NCBI RefSeq assembly: GCF_963924675.1
Contig: NC_089221.1
Coordinates: 86,486,296-86,550,295 of the forward strand
Reading direction: 5' to 3'
Length of the DNA stretch: 64,000 nucleotides
Origin: Phocoena phocoena
Lineage: Eukaryota > Chordata > Mammalia > Artiodactyla > Phocoenidae
Under the pieces are notes generated by a model. The model did not search any database, had not been told where the DNA came from, and worked only from the letters and a program-made list of their open reading frames with translations. The position numbers were made by a program, and so were the translations under genes. Below, piece after piece: positions 12,924 through 25,935 of this stretch (positions are counted from its first letter, which is position 1; each line of letters starts with the position of its first letter).

Positions 12924-13136
12924 AAAAATGGTACAGATGAACCATTCTGCAGGGCAGAAATTGAGACACAGATTTATAGAACAAACGTATGGACACCAAG
13001 GGGAGAAATTGGTTGGGGGGGCCGGTGGTGTGATGAACTGGGAGATTGGGATTGACATATACACACTAATATGTATAAAATGGATAACTAGTAGGAACCT
13101 GCTGTATAAAAAATAAATAAAATTAAATTAAAAAAA

Positions 13137-13152
13137 AAGATATTTCTAAAGC
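13137..13152 (+). repeat. Right target-site duplication of L1
   Basis: aagatatttctaaagc, the partner of 7256-7271 with 14 of 16 matches. It begins inside the A-rich tail, as expected for target-primed insertion. Confidence 0.75.
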
Positions 13153-14309
13153 CCAGTGATATCTTTATTTAAAAAGATTTGTAATTTTAAACAGACTAAA
13201 ATGTTATAATTCAACATAGAACATATTGCTAACAAATTGATTATTCTACATAACCATAGTACTGGAAATTGCCCTACATATAGTCAAAATTAATTAAATT
13301 ATGTATTTTATTCAATCATGTTAACATTCTTATGTCTAACAACTAGTTTAATAGTAATGTTCATGTTTCACATGCTTTCTGTCCTGAGAAACAAAACATT
13401 TATGTACTTTTTATTTAGTATGTCAGCAGTGTAAGCACACATGGTATAACATTCTCAACCTTCCCATGAATATAATCATAAAAATATTTTTTTATAAAAA
13501 TAAAATGCTGTCACCTACATTGCAAAGGAAAAGCATCTGGAAACCATAGCACATGTGTGGAAACTTCTCACTAATTTTATCATCAAGGCATAAGCCCTTT
13601 CCTAAAGAAGTCTATCATGTTCTTCTCTCTCTGAATCAAAATTGAACAAACTATCTCAAAGGAAGGAACATTTTCTGTCATAGTCACTGTCAGTACTTAA
13701 ATAAAAGTATAAGATTTTAAAGATTGTCTCCCGGTTATGGGAACTATTGTCTAACTGAGAAACAACATTCCTAATCCTCTCTCCTGCACACTATCAGCTC
13801 CCCTTCCACTTCACCCATTCAGAGGGTACAATGCTAAGCACTATGTGTGACAATGAGGAGAGAGAGAGGGAGATACGAGGAAATTCATTTTTACTGACAC
13901 CTCATACAGGGGAGAGAGATGATCCTTCCAACACTATGTTGTTCAAAACAGAAATTCAAACTCCATCAGATTCTCTAGGCAAGTATTTTTCTTTTAAATT
14001 GAATGAAAGATTCTTTAAATTCTATAGTGCTTTACAATTTTCAAGTTTCACACACATGATTTCATAGACTCCCATAATAACCCTCTTTTAATCTCCTATT
14101 CCTATATTGCCCCTCCCTGCTTCTCTCTCCCCACTGGTTGGATATTACATATTTAAAAACTAGATGTACAAGCTTAGGTTCAGAAGAAGCAGTTTATGAG
14201 TGTTCATATTTATAAGTTGGTGGCGAATAGGGTTGAAGAAGTGGCAATAGAATATTTAGATGAAAACACAAAATCCCATCCTTATTTCACCCCTATTGCC
14301 CACCCTAGC
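13153..14309. other. Unique sequence, possible MIR trace
   Basis: No gene seen. A short stretch at about 14015-14090 ('tagtgctttacaattttcaa' and following) faintly recalls an antisense MIR but is too short to call. A 78-codon open frame at 13831-14067 has no recognisable features. Confidence 0.45.
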
Positions 14310-14565
14310 ACTAGCAAACTATACCAGAAATCAAAAAGTCAATCCTCACATTCATATAGAACAAAAGCAGCCCCAGATAGCCAAAACAATATTGAAAAAA
14401 GAAAATATATATATTGGAAGATTCACACACCCAATTTCAAAACTTACTATTAAGCTGTAGTAATCAAAACAGTGTGGTATTAGTATAAGCATACACATAT
14501 GGACCAACAGAATAGAATTCAGAGTCCAGAAACAAACCCAAACATATATGATCAATTGATTTAAA
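14310..14565 (+). mobile_element. Old L1 ORF2 fragment, sense
   Basis: The order 'ccagatagccaaaacaatat', 'agctgtagtaatcaaaacag', 'tgtggtattag', 'agtccagaaacaaaccca' and 'tatgatcaattgattt' is that of the middle-to-late ORF2 in old L1. It is decayed and free-standing; the fragment ends abruptly on both sides. Confidence 0.75.
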
Positions 14566-17500
14566 TTTCATTAATTTACACAGATAGGTAACAAAATTTT
14601 CTTCTTTTAAACTATTTACAAATGCAAATATCATTCTTAACCTACAGGCTGTACAAAAATAGGTGAAGAACTATAGTTTTCCCATCCCAAAAGGTAATCT
14701 TTTTCTTTCAAATTCACTTCATTCTCTGATTTCATAAACTTCAAAAAAATTACTCAGGTGATTTTCTCTAGTTGAAATAGTTGGTTCATCCTAGTGATGA
14801 TGAAAAATTACATCTATAAATTACTACTCTTGCTGTAAATTACTTATTAAATAGAACAGTATTTTCTTTGTGTTTTGCTTACCACCCTGTTACTTCATCA
14901 CCTCTACCTGTCACTCAATATTCCAAGTTATAATCCTATAGATTTTTATATTCTTCTAATCTGTTTAATGTTTTCAGGGAATATGAATTCCAGAAATTCC
15001 TATACTATTGCTTGCAACAATGTAGAGATACTAGGAAAATAGGAGTTATAAAAATGATTAATTCAGATTATATATCCACTAATAACTTCACAAGAAAATG
15101 ATTTTATTACCAATGGATTCTTTTCTATTCTAATAACTACAGAAATGGGAAATTCATTGAGGACAAAGACAACTAAAAAAGTCCATATTCAAAAGCTTCC
15201 ATTCTGGAAGAACAGATACGTTTAATTTTGATCACATATGTAACACCTGTACTTAGAGACTTGACATAAAGTGATCAAAATGTTTACTGTCATGATTAAT
15301 TTGATGCCGAGTTTGTTTTTGCAATCACATCTCCCAAATTCCAGAATAGATGAGAAGAGATGTATTAATAAGAGTAAAAGTTACTATAGACTTTTAAAGA
15401 AGACATGCTCATTAATTTAAGGGTGGATAAGGTAAAAAATACCTGAAGCATACCTAGCTGTCTCTTAAAGCCCCTGGTGGAAAGAGAATTAAAGCCTACT
15501 AAGGGAAAGTACAAATCAATGTATGATTGGGTTTGTCTAGTGTAGGGTTTGTTTGTTCAAGAATAAAATAAGGATTTTCTACAAAGCAGCTACTCATCAA
15601 AGAAACAAGCATATCTAAGAGACCACAGTAATTAATATAAGCTCAGCGTCTAAGAAAGAAATACCTATATTACAGTGAGGTAAACTGAATCACAGAAGTA
15701 CACAAATTGCTTTTGTGCTGGTTGTTGTCTTTTGCTTTTCCCCTTACCAGAGACATCATTCTTCACAGAAGATGAGTGGACATAAATTCACTGATCAATT
15801 AAACACACTTATTTCCTCCATTTTAACAGAAACTTCACAGTTGTCCCAGAGAGACTATTTTTACAACTGTGCTACTTCTTTCAATGAATAAATAATGAAG
15901 TCATCAAAGAAAGTCATACAGTATAACAGCAAAACAATATATTTGAATTTTAAACCACTATTGTTACCAATATTATTTTTTTAAGATAGGAAATTCACAT
16001 ATTAACATCAGTGTAAAACATGATTAATTAAAGAATTGTGGTTAAATCACTGATGGGGCAAATCACATATACTTGACCTTCTCCAGAGAAACACTCAGAA
16101 TGAGTGTATATATCTAACCAGCTGGAGATTCAGATGTCAGGTGCCAATTGCATTACATTTGATTTCATGCTATTTTTGAATTTTACTTTATGAAATTTTA
16201 TATGTAACTATTTCAAATGGAAGGTAGTGAAAAATGCTATAAAACTCACAGTATAAAATAAATGCAAGTTAGGCCTATCTAAAAATGATGGAGAATTTTA
16301 CTACTTTAAGTTATTAATTTTAAGAACCACAGTGGTAATCAAATATAAATTCTGAGATTAAAAACAATTATGAATTTGAAATACATATATATATATTAAG
16401 GAAAGAAATATATGTGCTATTGTTATAAGTGAAAGTGACAAAGAGAGGAAATGCAAGTGTACAAAGAGTTCAGGCAATCTGTATACAGATGTGGTTTACC
16501 TGAAGAATAATCAGGAAAAGGAGAATAATCAGGAAAAGGACAAGGCTTTTGAAATTCATAAATCAGCTGAGTTAGTGTTGCTTGAAACAGGATATTATAC
16601 AATAGAATTGGTGAATGCAAGAATATAATTTTTTAAAACTACCAAATGAGCATGAAGAAATACACAAGTGAATAAAACAAACAACAGCATAAATTTTCTA
16701 AATATGTCATCAGTTAGAGACCAAGAACGTATTCCCTTTAAGAAATAATGAAGAAAATGCATCTATAAAATAGATGAGGAGTGATAGGAAACATAACAAG
16801 CTGGAGAGAGAACACATAAAGAAGACTATCTTTCCTGTAAGTATGAGATAAATTATTAAAATTCCCCGTTAAAATTGAGATAAGTTAGTGCAACATATTT
16901 TTCTTAAAAGAAAAAGCATTTTGAAGGGACTAGTTTATTAAAAGGCATAATGTTAAATCAACAGTAGAGAATGTATTATCAATTAAGTGATAATTGGCCC
17001 AGAAAGCCCAATATAAGATAGATAAACAACGAAAGTAAGACAGCAATCTCTGGACTTTGCTCAGTAATGAGAGAGATTCAGTGATTGCTAAGAAAATAGG
17101 AAGTCTTGAGATGAAACTAAAATGTGAAAGACAACTGGTAAGAATGTAGAAAGTCAAAATGCTCTTCCCTTATTTGTCTAGAAATGGCTTAGCTGAGAGC
17201 TTCCTGACAGGTCTGGGAGGGCAGGAAAATTACTGCCTTGATCATCTTAGTTATTCTGTTTTGTATATAAGTGGGGGGAGATTGTCCAAAGAAAAAATGT
17301 ACAGTGTGGTTTCTCAGTTTTTCTTCGAGGACATCCAAAAAGTATGTAGGAATCAGGTGCCAGAGTTTTAACATGGGTTAGTAAATGTATCTTAAATCCC
17401 AGCTAGTCTCGCTCTTGTGTAGTGATCCCAGAGTAATAGTTTTCTGCATAGATTCTTATTTATTGCAATGACTCCATGTCATAGTAACTAAAAAGATGCT

Positions 17501-17699
17501 ATTCTGTCAACTCTCTGAAAAATACACAAGCTTACTGTTTTAAGAGCTATCCAATTAAGGAAAACATCTGATAATCTTAATGAAAAAGAGCAATGGCAGG
17601 TCGAGACATGGGGTAGAAAGGATCTAGATGACAAGATTTGTTTTTCCATTATCCTTTCTTCAATTTCTTCCAAAACTGGAGAAAAAGGAGGAAACAGTA
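14566..17699. other. Unique AT-rich sequence
   Basis: About 3.1 kb in which I recognise no gene and no repeat family. Open frames are all shorter than about 76 codons. Short local oddities only, such as the direct repeat of 'gaataatcaggaaaagga' at about 16504-16541. Confidence 0.5.
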
Positions 17700-17900
17700 A
17701 ACAGGGTCCCTATATTATCCCATTTATTTACATAACAGTTAAATTAGATCAATGCTATGATCTCCATTTTATACATACAGAAACTGGGACTAATAGAAGC
17801 TAAGGTAACTTATCCAGTGTTTGCTAGTAAATAGTAGAACTGGGGTTGAAACCCTGGTGGTTCTGCTAGTGCTTTATTTGATTAGGATATTACACCCACA
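17700..17900 (-). repeat. MIR SINE, antisense
   Basis: On the plus strand the sequence gives the complement of a MIR: 'ctccattttatacatacaga', 'aactgggac', 'gtaacttatccagtgtttgc', 'aactggggttgaaaccctgg'. It directly precedes a sense MIR, forming a tail-out inverted pair. Confidence 0.7.
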
Positions 17901-17904
17901 AGGA

Positions 17905-18172
17905 CACAGACCAAAGCCTAATGGTTAAAACCGATGACTTTGAAGCCATTACTGCATAGTTTGTAACCCTGTTCAGCCACTTCCAGCTGTGTAACTTGGC
18001 TAATTTCTAAAGCTCTGTTGGTATCTTATTTACCCATCTTTAAAATGGACATAATAACTGAGCAATTCTTAAAGAGTTTTTATGAGGATTACATGGGTTA
18101 TTGCTTATGAAAATTAAGAAGAATGCCAAGCACACAACAAGTTCTGTATGTTCGTTAAGTAAATTTTTATCT
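17905..18172 (+). repeat. MIR SINE, sense
   Basis: Matches MIR in order: 'aatggttaaaaccgatgact', 'agctgtgtaacttggctaat', 'cccatctttaaaatggacat', 'tatgaggattacatgggtta', 'atgccaagcacacaacaagt'. The divergence is high, as usual for this ancient family. Confidence 0.8.
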
Positions 18173-19635
18173 TTTTAGCTGGGGGACAGATATTTGCATA
18201 TGCTAAAAAAATAATACTGAGAATCTTGTTCTAAACACTTCACTGGGCTGCACTGTATGTGCTAAATTCTTTTTGATTTTTTTTTTCTTTTTTTGATCAG
18301 CTGCCATACAGTGCCAAATGCAAATATATAGGAGGTCTTTTGGAATCTGACACAATTTAAAGCAGGACCATTTTTCTGAAACCTTGGACAGTATAAATAA
18401 GCAATAGTAAGTCAAGAAATGTTTTATAGCATGGTAGCATTGCTCATCCTCTTTTGGCTATTCCTTTAGTTGATGGATTGTGCATGGATAATCAAACACA
18501 ATACTAAAAAAAGTGATATTCCTTGTCCAGGTGTCTTTGATGTTGAAATATCCCCTGTGAGTGTTAAGAATAGTTTGCAAATCATGTTTAAGATTCAAAT
18601 AGTGTCGCATTCATCAGATGTCCTGATAACACTTCCTGTTCCATATTTCTCAGGGACTTCTTTATCTTTGGGGATTACTCTACCACTCTACTTTCTCCTT
18701 TATATAGAAGAGCATACCATATATTATCATCATTGGATTATGCATGTACTTGAGATGACAAAAGTAAAGATTGAACAAAAGCTGATGAGTGAAGAGTGAA
18801 ATTATATAAATAATATTGCCAAGCTGCATTCCTAATTTTAATTATGATCCCCCAAGTGATAAAGAAATCTCGTATGTTTCTGAAACTATGTAATCCCTTG
18901 TTTTCTCCTAGTTATATTCCATTAATATCCTCCCTCCATGATCTTTCAAACACTGTTAAGAAAAAATAAGAAAAAGATGAGTGACTTCAGGGAAGGTTTC
19001 ACCATGATCATTATTTAACATATGACTGCTGTCATCAAGGCCCATGTCTATTTCAGAGGAGTGGTTACCTTACAATATTGAGTCTGCAAAACATCCTACT
19101 TCATTAGTTCTGGCCAAGAGAAAGACTCGGTTCATTAGTCAGAATTAACTCATCCGTCATATACAGTAACACAAAAAATGGACCTCAACTGCCATTCTTT
19201 CTTTTACAAATGATCATTTTATTCTCTCTAATGTTCCCTGTCCTATATTGATTAGAAATTATTTTTTACACCATCTTGCAGTTGACTCATGAAGAGCTTT
19301 GTTCTTATTATAACAAAATTGACTTTTAAAAAAGGAATGACTTTTATGGAAATAGTAGAAACTCGATGCCTTGATTAATATTTTACTCTACATTTTGTTA
19401 TACACCAATACTTTGCATTGAAACTTCACCCAACTTTCTAAAAAGATATCTTTTATTCCATGTAAATGCTATCTCCTTAATCCTCACTTTATTTTGCTGT
19501 AAAATGTGATATAAAATAGTTTATATTTCACAGTTAGTTGTGAAAGCATGCATATAAAACCCCTCACATAATGTCTGCACAGAGTAAATGTTCAAAACAT
19601 TAAATGTTGACTAAATATATTAATTATAATTTTCT
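18173..19635. other. Unique sequence
   Basis: No repeat or gene recognised. The longest frame is 109 codons at 18470-18799 (plus). It lacks a recognisable domain, and I see no splice context or codon pattern that would support it. Confidence 0.5.
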
Positions 19636-20205
19636 ATCTAAAAATAATACCAGTATAGACTTATTGTAGAAAAATTAATAATACGGAATACTGCAGTGAA
19701 GGATATATACCTATGATTTCTTTAAAGATAAACATAATTAACGTTTTTTATGTTGTTATCTTGGATTTATTTTGTGGGAAGGTATGTATGGGTTTAGCTA
19801 TGTATATTTATACTGATACAAATATATGTCTATGTGTGCATGCATATATCTAGCTAAAGTTATAACTATGTATATATAGTTATTTAATTAAATTAAGATC
19901 ATCTGGTATTAACAAAAAATACAAGTTAAATACATATTTGATCAAACGTTTTATATCACAGAAATTTACCTTGTACTTAAATATTTTGAAAAATGTAATT
20001 TAGATATCTGCATAATATTCCCATGATATGGATGTATGAAAATCTATTAATTCAATGTCCTACTACAACATGAGTATTTTATTTCCATTATAAAATGTTC
20101 CAAATAACTATGCATTGGAATCATTTGCATAAAAATTATTTGTAATATAACTTTTATTCATTAAGTTCTTTTTCTGAATGTTTGTGGATACCAAATTTTT
20201 TTTTA
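19636..20205 (-). mobile_element. Ancient L1 3' region, antisense (L1ME-like)
   Basis: The plus strand has the signature of an antisense old L1 3' end: 'cttattgtagaaaaattaat', 'gataaacataattaacgttt', then 'tgcataatattcccatgata' with 'tggatgtatg'. The intervening part includes a low-complexity run of tatg/tata near 19785-19890. Assignment is by resemblance only. Confidence 0.5.
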
Positions 20206-20264
20206 ATTAATTTTTCTGGAGGGGGGTTTACTGCGGTCTTAATAATAGATTTTTGGGGGAGTGA

Positions 20265-20480
20265 AAATGGACTTTGAGAGATCATTTATTTCAAAACTAT
20301 GATTTTACAGTTAAGGTAAGTGATCATCACTTATCTAAGAGGCTTGCTCAGAGTTACACTGATAGCAAATGCATGATTCACACATATGTCTATTCTGCTG
20401 GTTCCCAGGACATTACCTTTTCTTGCCCCACCTTTTCTTGCCCCTGAACAATAAGCTCCAAGAATAATTCAATGCTTTTT
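20265..20480 (-). repeat. Possible MIR-like relic
   Basis: 'gattttacagttaaggtaag' and 'gcttgctcagagttacactg' resemble the complement of the MIR core region. The similarity is weak and limited to about 130 bases. Confidence 0.4.
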
Positions 20481-22982
20481 AAACAAATCCATATGACCCT
20501 TCTACTTTCCTGAATTTGACCATAGGTGAAATTATCTTCATTTTTAACTTTTAGTTCAGGTAGATAAACAATTTTCCTTCTTCAGTCACATGTAAAATTG
20601 CTATTTCCTATTTCAAATGGGCTTGCCTTAGAAGTCTACTTTCCAATCCCCTCAGAGGACTTGGTTCCAGGTGATTTAACTTCTTGCTATGGGCATTTCC
20701 TCCCACTAGATGAATGTCATTACCAGAAGTAGCGACTGTCCAATTATCTCGATCGATTATGCCATTGGAAGCAGACAGACTAAAATTCTACTGATTATAT
20801 CATTTCATAACTGTTATTTTACCTTTCTAATGAGCTTCAGGGTAATGGTCGATGGCCAAATCTGACTTTTTGTTGCCCCAGTTCTAGCAGTGTGGCTTAA
20901 ACATTGGAGAAAAGCAATAAATATTTGTTAAAAGAAATGGAATTAATTTTTTGAGGAGAATTTTGTTTATTACCAAATTCCAAGTCAAATTAAAACACAA
21001 ATCACATGTTTTTATTTTATAACTAAATTTTTTAGATCAGACTAAAATAAAGTTGACAATGAAATTAAAACCAAAAATAATGTATACTGCTACTGTTTGC
21101 AATTTATTCAATTTATTTATTCAACCTTCAATTTATTCATAAAATATCCTTTTGCATGTGCAGAAAACCTAAAGTTAAACAGGGGTATATATACTGTCCA
21201 TGTATTTGAAGACAAACTTTGATTTTAATGCTTATGAAGGTGACATATTTGATGATTCGAGGTTGTTCAAAAAGAAGATGCCTCAAAAAAAATCTTGAAC
21301 CAACTTTCCCAAAAGTATATTTATTAATTAATATCAATACTGGTATTGGTATTTTAGTATACTGAATCCTATGTTCTTTCATTTTTGATTTTCCCACATC
21401 CCCATCTTCTCCTTGACATTGCCTCCTCTCTAACTTTTGATATAAAGGAATTTTTTTGTGTCAATCTTAATAATTTCACGGAGGGAAACATTGAAATAAA
21501 ATTTGAATAGACTTCTCACTTAAATCTATTCTGTGAAATAGTACTTTTATATTCAATGGCAGTAAACATAGCTTTTCTTTTACTTTTCCCTTTTGGATTA
21601 TTAAATCATTTGTTTTCTGGGTTGCATTTTTAGAGGCCATAGGAGTAAAGATATATCATGACACCATGAATAGCCTTTGAGGAGACAACAGTCAGTACTT
21701 TCCCCAATATATCACAAAAAGAATGGAATGTATTCAACTACAGCTACTGTATAGAGTTAAATAAACTTTATATTAAATCTATTTATTTTTCAGTGATTTA
21801 GTTAGGCTTTTTTAAACAGAATGACTTTCCTTCCACTTTTATTTTTCTTAGGCTCTACATACATACAGAATGTTTTAAAAGAAAAATCAAAAGATACAAT
21901 TTATCTCATATTTAAAGATAATAAAATTTACTCTGAGTTGAAAAAATAAATATATTTTATTTATTTAATGTGGACAAAAATGACAGGTACATTTACAGAA
22001 AGCTGATAGAAATATCAGACATATTTATAAAACTGATAAGGAAATATAAACATTAAGGTTTAAAATAAACTGTGCTAATCCAAAATGGACTTTGGCTTAA
22101 AGCATTACAATTTTCCTCTTTTGAAATTGATCAAAGGTCATCCAAAGCAATTTAATTTCCCTGAGAATTTAAAATTCTGGATGTGGTATTTGTCAAGAAG
22201 CTCAGAGTGTCTAGAGTTTTCTCTCTATCAAATCAAAAGTGCATTACTGCTATTCTTTGTTTGAGGAGAGCATACCTTCTTGGATTTTTATTGTTTTCAA
22301 GGCTATATTGTTGATTCTGTTGTCATAAAGTACTTTGATATATGGGCACTGCAATCCATAAATTAATAAATAATAATGCTTGGCTAACCACAGGAACCAG
22401 AACTGCTCTGCAGCATTTGTTTCCTAGTGTACATTTTCAGCACCCTCCTTTCATTATTTCAGTTGCTGTTTTAATTAAGTGGCAAATACTAAGAGGCAGG
22501 TGATTATCCAGGGTGATGACAAGGCCCCCTGTCTATCAGCATTTTATTCTAGAATTTCAAAGTGACTACCATTTGAACTTGTATAGTAAGAAAGAAAGAA
22601 CTGATGTGATTGCCAAGAAGCAGATGCTGACTGCTCTCAGCATTGCAGCTGTGACATTAATAAGACAGACTAAATTCATTCCCTTTCACAGCCATAACTT
22701 GATACATAACCTTTTGTATTACATTCTATAAACAAAATAAGAAGATACCAGGCTCATGTTTAGGTATAAAATGTGACTATCAATCCAAATTCTTGATTGG
22801 AGTGCTTAGTTGCATTATTAACAAAACAGTTGTACGGAACTTCTTCAACAATAGGCAGAAGTTCTCACATACATGCACTTAATTGATGTTGGCAAAAATA
22901 CACTGAAAATTACAGGGCATAATTTCTAATCAAAATATATCCCAAATAAAATATCCAATACATTGTTTAAAAATAAATGTAA
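20481..22982. other. Unique AT-rich sequence
   Basis: No gene or repeat recognised in about 2.5 kb. The open frame at 21137-21397 (minus, 86 codons) and the one at 22513-22731 (plus, 72 codons) show no domain or motif. Confidence 0.5.
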
Positions 22983-25135
22983 AAAAGATCCCATTTAAAA
23001 AATCAAAATCAATATAATACTTAGTAATAAATTTAACTAAGGATGTAAAATTCTCTACTCTGAAAACTACAAGACATTAATGAGAGAAATCAAAGAAAGT
23101 GCAGATAAACAAAAAAGTAACCTGTGTTCATGGGTTGGAAGAATTATTTGTTAAAATGTCTACTACCAAAAGCTATCTATAGATTCAATGCAATTTTATC
23201 AAGATTCCAATGCTATTTTTTAAAGAAGTAGAAAAAGCCATTCTTAAAATTTATATGGAACCACAAAAGACCATGAATAGCTAAAGAAATCCTGAGAAAG
23301 AAGAACAAAGCAGGAGGCATCACACTTTCTGATTTCATGTTATACATAGTCATCAAAATAGTATGACACTGGTGTAAAAACAGACAAATAGACCAATGTA
23401 ACAGAATCAAGAGCCCATAAATAATACCAAGCATATACAGGCAACTGATATTTGACAAGGTAGCCAAGAATACTCAGTGGAGAAAGGGCAGTCTCTTCAA
23501 TAAATGGTGCTGGGATAATTAGATAATCACATATAAAGGAATGAAACTGGACACATATCTTACACTATTCACAAAAATTAACTCAAAATCGATTAAAGAC
23601 TTATGTAAGACCATGAAACTCCTAGAAGAAAACATAGGAATAAAGCTTCTTGACATGGGTTTTGGTAATGATTTCTTTGGCTATGACACCTAAAGCACAA
23701 GCAACAAAATAAATATAGACAAGTGGGACTACATCAAACTATAAAGCTTCTGTACAACAAAAGAAACCATTAACAAAGTGAAAAGAAAACCTACAGAATG
23801 GGAAAAAATATTTGCAAGCCATATATCTGCTAAGGGGTTAATATCCAAAATATATAAAGAACTTCTACAACTTGTATAGCAAAACAAAAACAAACAACAT
23901 CATCAACAACAAATAATCTAACTAAAAAATGGACAGATGAACCAACAGGCACATGAAAAGGTGCTCATCATAATCAGGGAAATGCAAATAAAAACCACAA
24001 GTGATATTACCTTATTCCAGTTAGAAGGACCATCATCAAAAATACAAGAGATAACAAATGCCAGCATATATGTGGAGAAAAGGAAACCCTGTGCACTGCT
24101 GGTGGGATTACAAACCAGTACAGCCACTATGGAAAACAGTATGGAGGATCTGCACAAAATTTAAAATAGAACTACCATACAATTCAGCAATTCCACTCGT
24201 GGGAGTAATACCAAAGGAAATGAAAATGCTAGCTCAAAAAGATAGCAGCAAAATTGACAACAGCCAAGACATGGAACAACCTAAGTGTCTATGGATGGAT
24301 GAATGAAATTAGAATTGTGGTATGCAATGGAATATTATTCAGCCATAAAAAATGAGAAAATCCTATCATTTCCAAAAATATGGATGAACCTTGAATGCAT
24401 TGTGCTAAGTGAAATAAGTCAGACAGAGATATAAAAATACTGTATGGGGGCTTCCCTGGTGGCACAGTGGTTGAGAGTCCGCCTGCTGATGCAGGGGACA
24501 TGGGTTTGTGCCCCAGTCCGGGTAGATCTCACATGCCACGGAGTGGCTAGGCCTGTAAGCCATGGCTGCTGATCCTGTGCATCCGGAGCCTATGCTCCTC
24601 AACAGGAGAGGCCACAACAGTGAGAGGTCCGCGTACTACAAACAAAACAAAACAAAACAAAACAAAATACTGTATGATTTCACTTGTATGCGGAATTAAA
24701 AAAAGACAAAAAATTAAAAACCAGAAAATAAAACAAACAAACTGAACTCATAGAAAAAGAGATCATGCTTGTGGTTACCAGATACAGAGGATGGTGTAAG
24801 GGGATATTGGAGGAAGGTGGTCAAAAGGAATAAATTTCCATTTACAAGATAAACAAGGACTAGGGATGTAATGTATTATATAACATGATGACTATAGTTA
24901 ATATTGCTGCATTATATATAGGAAATTTAAGAGAATAAATCCTATGAGTTCTCATTACAAGGAGAAAATTATTTACCTTTGTTCTTTTTTCTTTTTTTCT
25001 TCCTTTTGTATCTATATGAGAAGATGGATTTTAGCCAAACATTTCATAATATACATAAATCAAACCATCATGCTATATGCCTTAAACTTATGCAATGATA
25101 TATGCCAATTATTTCCTCAGTAAAACTGGAAAAAT
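22983..25135 (+). mobile_element. Sense L1, 5'-truncated, with nested SINE
   Basis: Starts in the reverse transcriptase/C-terminal half of ORF2 ('ttaactaaggatgtaaaatt' near 23034) and runs through 'agtctcttcaataaatggtg' (23490) and the cysteine-rich end near 24060-24150 to the usual ORF2 end around 24690. A 3'UTR then continues to about 25135. The 5' truncation is typical of L1 insertions. Multiple stops break ORF2. A CHR SINE at 24447-24663 splits it and is therefore younger. Confidence 0.85.
24447..24663 (+). mobile_element. CHR-type SINE, sense
   Basis: Complete long-form element beginning 'ggggcttccctggtggcaca' and ending in an (AAAAC)n tail. Perfect 13-base target duplications aaaatactgtatg flank it (24434-24446 and 24664-24676). 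It lies inside the L1 at 22983-25135. The A box-like (tggcacagtgg) and B box-like (gggtttgtgcc) sequences of its tRNA-derived head are visible. Confidence 0.95.
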
Positions 25136-25935
25136 ACTATACATTTTAGCGGAGGTAAGTTGTAACATTTGAGTGTTTGGGCCTCATTAAAAGAGGTTGC
25201 ATTTTTAAATGATGTAACGAGATGGTAAAAACTTCACCATTCTATTACAAAAAAACTTGAAGTGGAAGGATAGAAGGAATTTTCATCACCACCTCGTGGT
25301 AATAAAGCCTAATTGCAGGAAAACAAAACAAAACAAAAGAATGCAAAAATACAGTATTTTCTGTCTTTAGGTTAGGGCAATAATACATGTTAGGCAAGAG
25401 ATGTGATTAATCAAAATCAAATGTCAATCATAACACAAGAAAATATTTATCTTACATGGGTATGCCAAATGAAAACTTAGCTGTATTTCATTAGAGTAAG
25501 TGATGTGTTCAACACTAAGTCTTTCTCAATTCCAAAATAAAGTAGGGCTTATCTTCACAATTTAGGTAAAAAACTAAGTAGTAAAGTTACCTTAGTGAAT
25601 CAGAGAAGTGGCTTGCCATTGACTTAAAAGAACAGTCTCTACAATTGTTTTATGCCTAAGGAATGATTTAGTTAATACATAATTGTTCAAATTCTATGAT
25701 AATTATTTCTGATCATTTTCCCACCTGCTTTTAGAATAGATGGCCACTCAGATCTTTGCTAAATTTTATTATTCTTTAATTTTAATATCATTTGGTTTAG
25801 AACTAGGAAATCTGATGAAGCATTGTAGCTACATAGTATTTTATTTTGTATGTGATAAATATTTTAAAGAAATTGTGCCCTCTTGATGGAAATGATAAAA
25901 ATGATGGACTACTGTTTTCAATAATTTGTAATTAT
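25136..25935. other. Unique sequence
   Basis: No gene seen. A short (AAAAC)n tract is at about 25320-25338. Confidence 0.5.

Larger units (their letters stand above)
7272..13136 (+). mobile_element. Near full-length L1, 5.9 kb
   Basis: A single sense L1 with, in order, a 5'UTR (7272-8175), ORF1 relic (8176-9079), a 58-base spacer, ORF2 relic (9138-12923) and a 3'UTR ending in an A-rich tail at 13136. Its sequence matches the common cetacean L1 closely along its whole length. Degenerate 16-base direct repeats flank it. Both ORFs are broken by frameshifts and stops, so it cannot move by itself. The two TSD copies differ at 2 of 16 positions, which fits an insertion older than the copy at 58107. 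Confidence 0.92.

Noticed and set aside
18470..18799. A 109-codon plus-strand frame in otherwise unique sequence.
   Set aside because: No domain, motif or splice context recognised. Frames of this size arise by chance in 64 kb.
22513..22731. A 72-codon frame in a slightly GC-richer patch, considered as a possible exon.
   Set aside because: No recognisable protein similarity. It also lacks a convincing splice pattern.
24447..24520. A tRNA gene suggested by A and B box-like sequences.
   Set aside because: It is the tRNA-derived head of a SINE followed by the SINE body and tail. There is no intact cloverleaf. The same holds for all other SINE copies.
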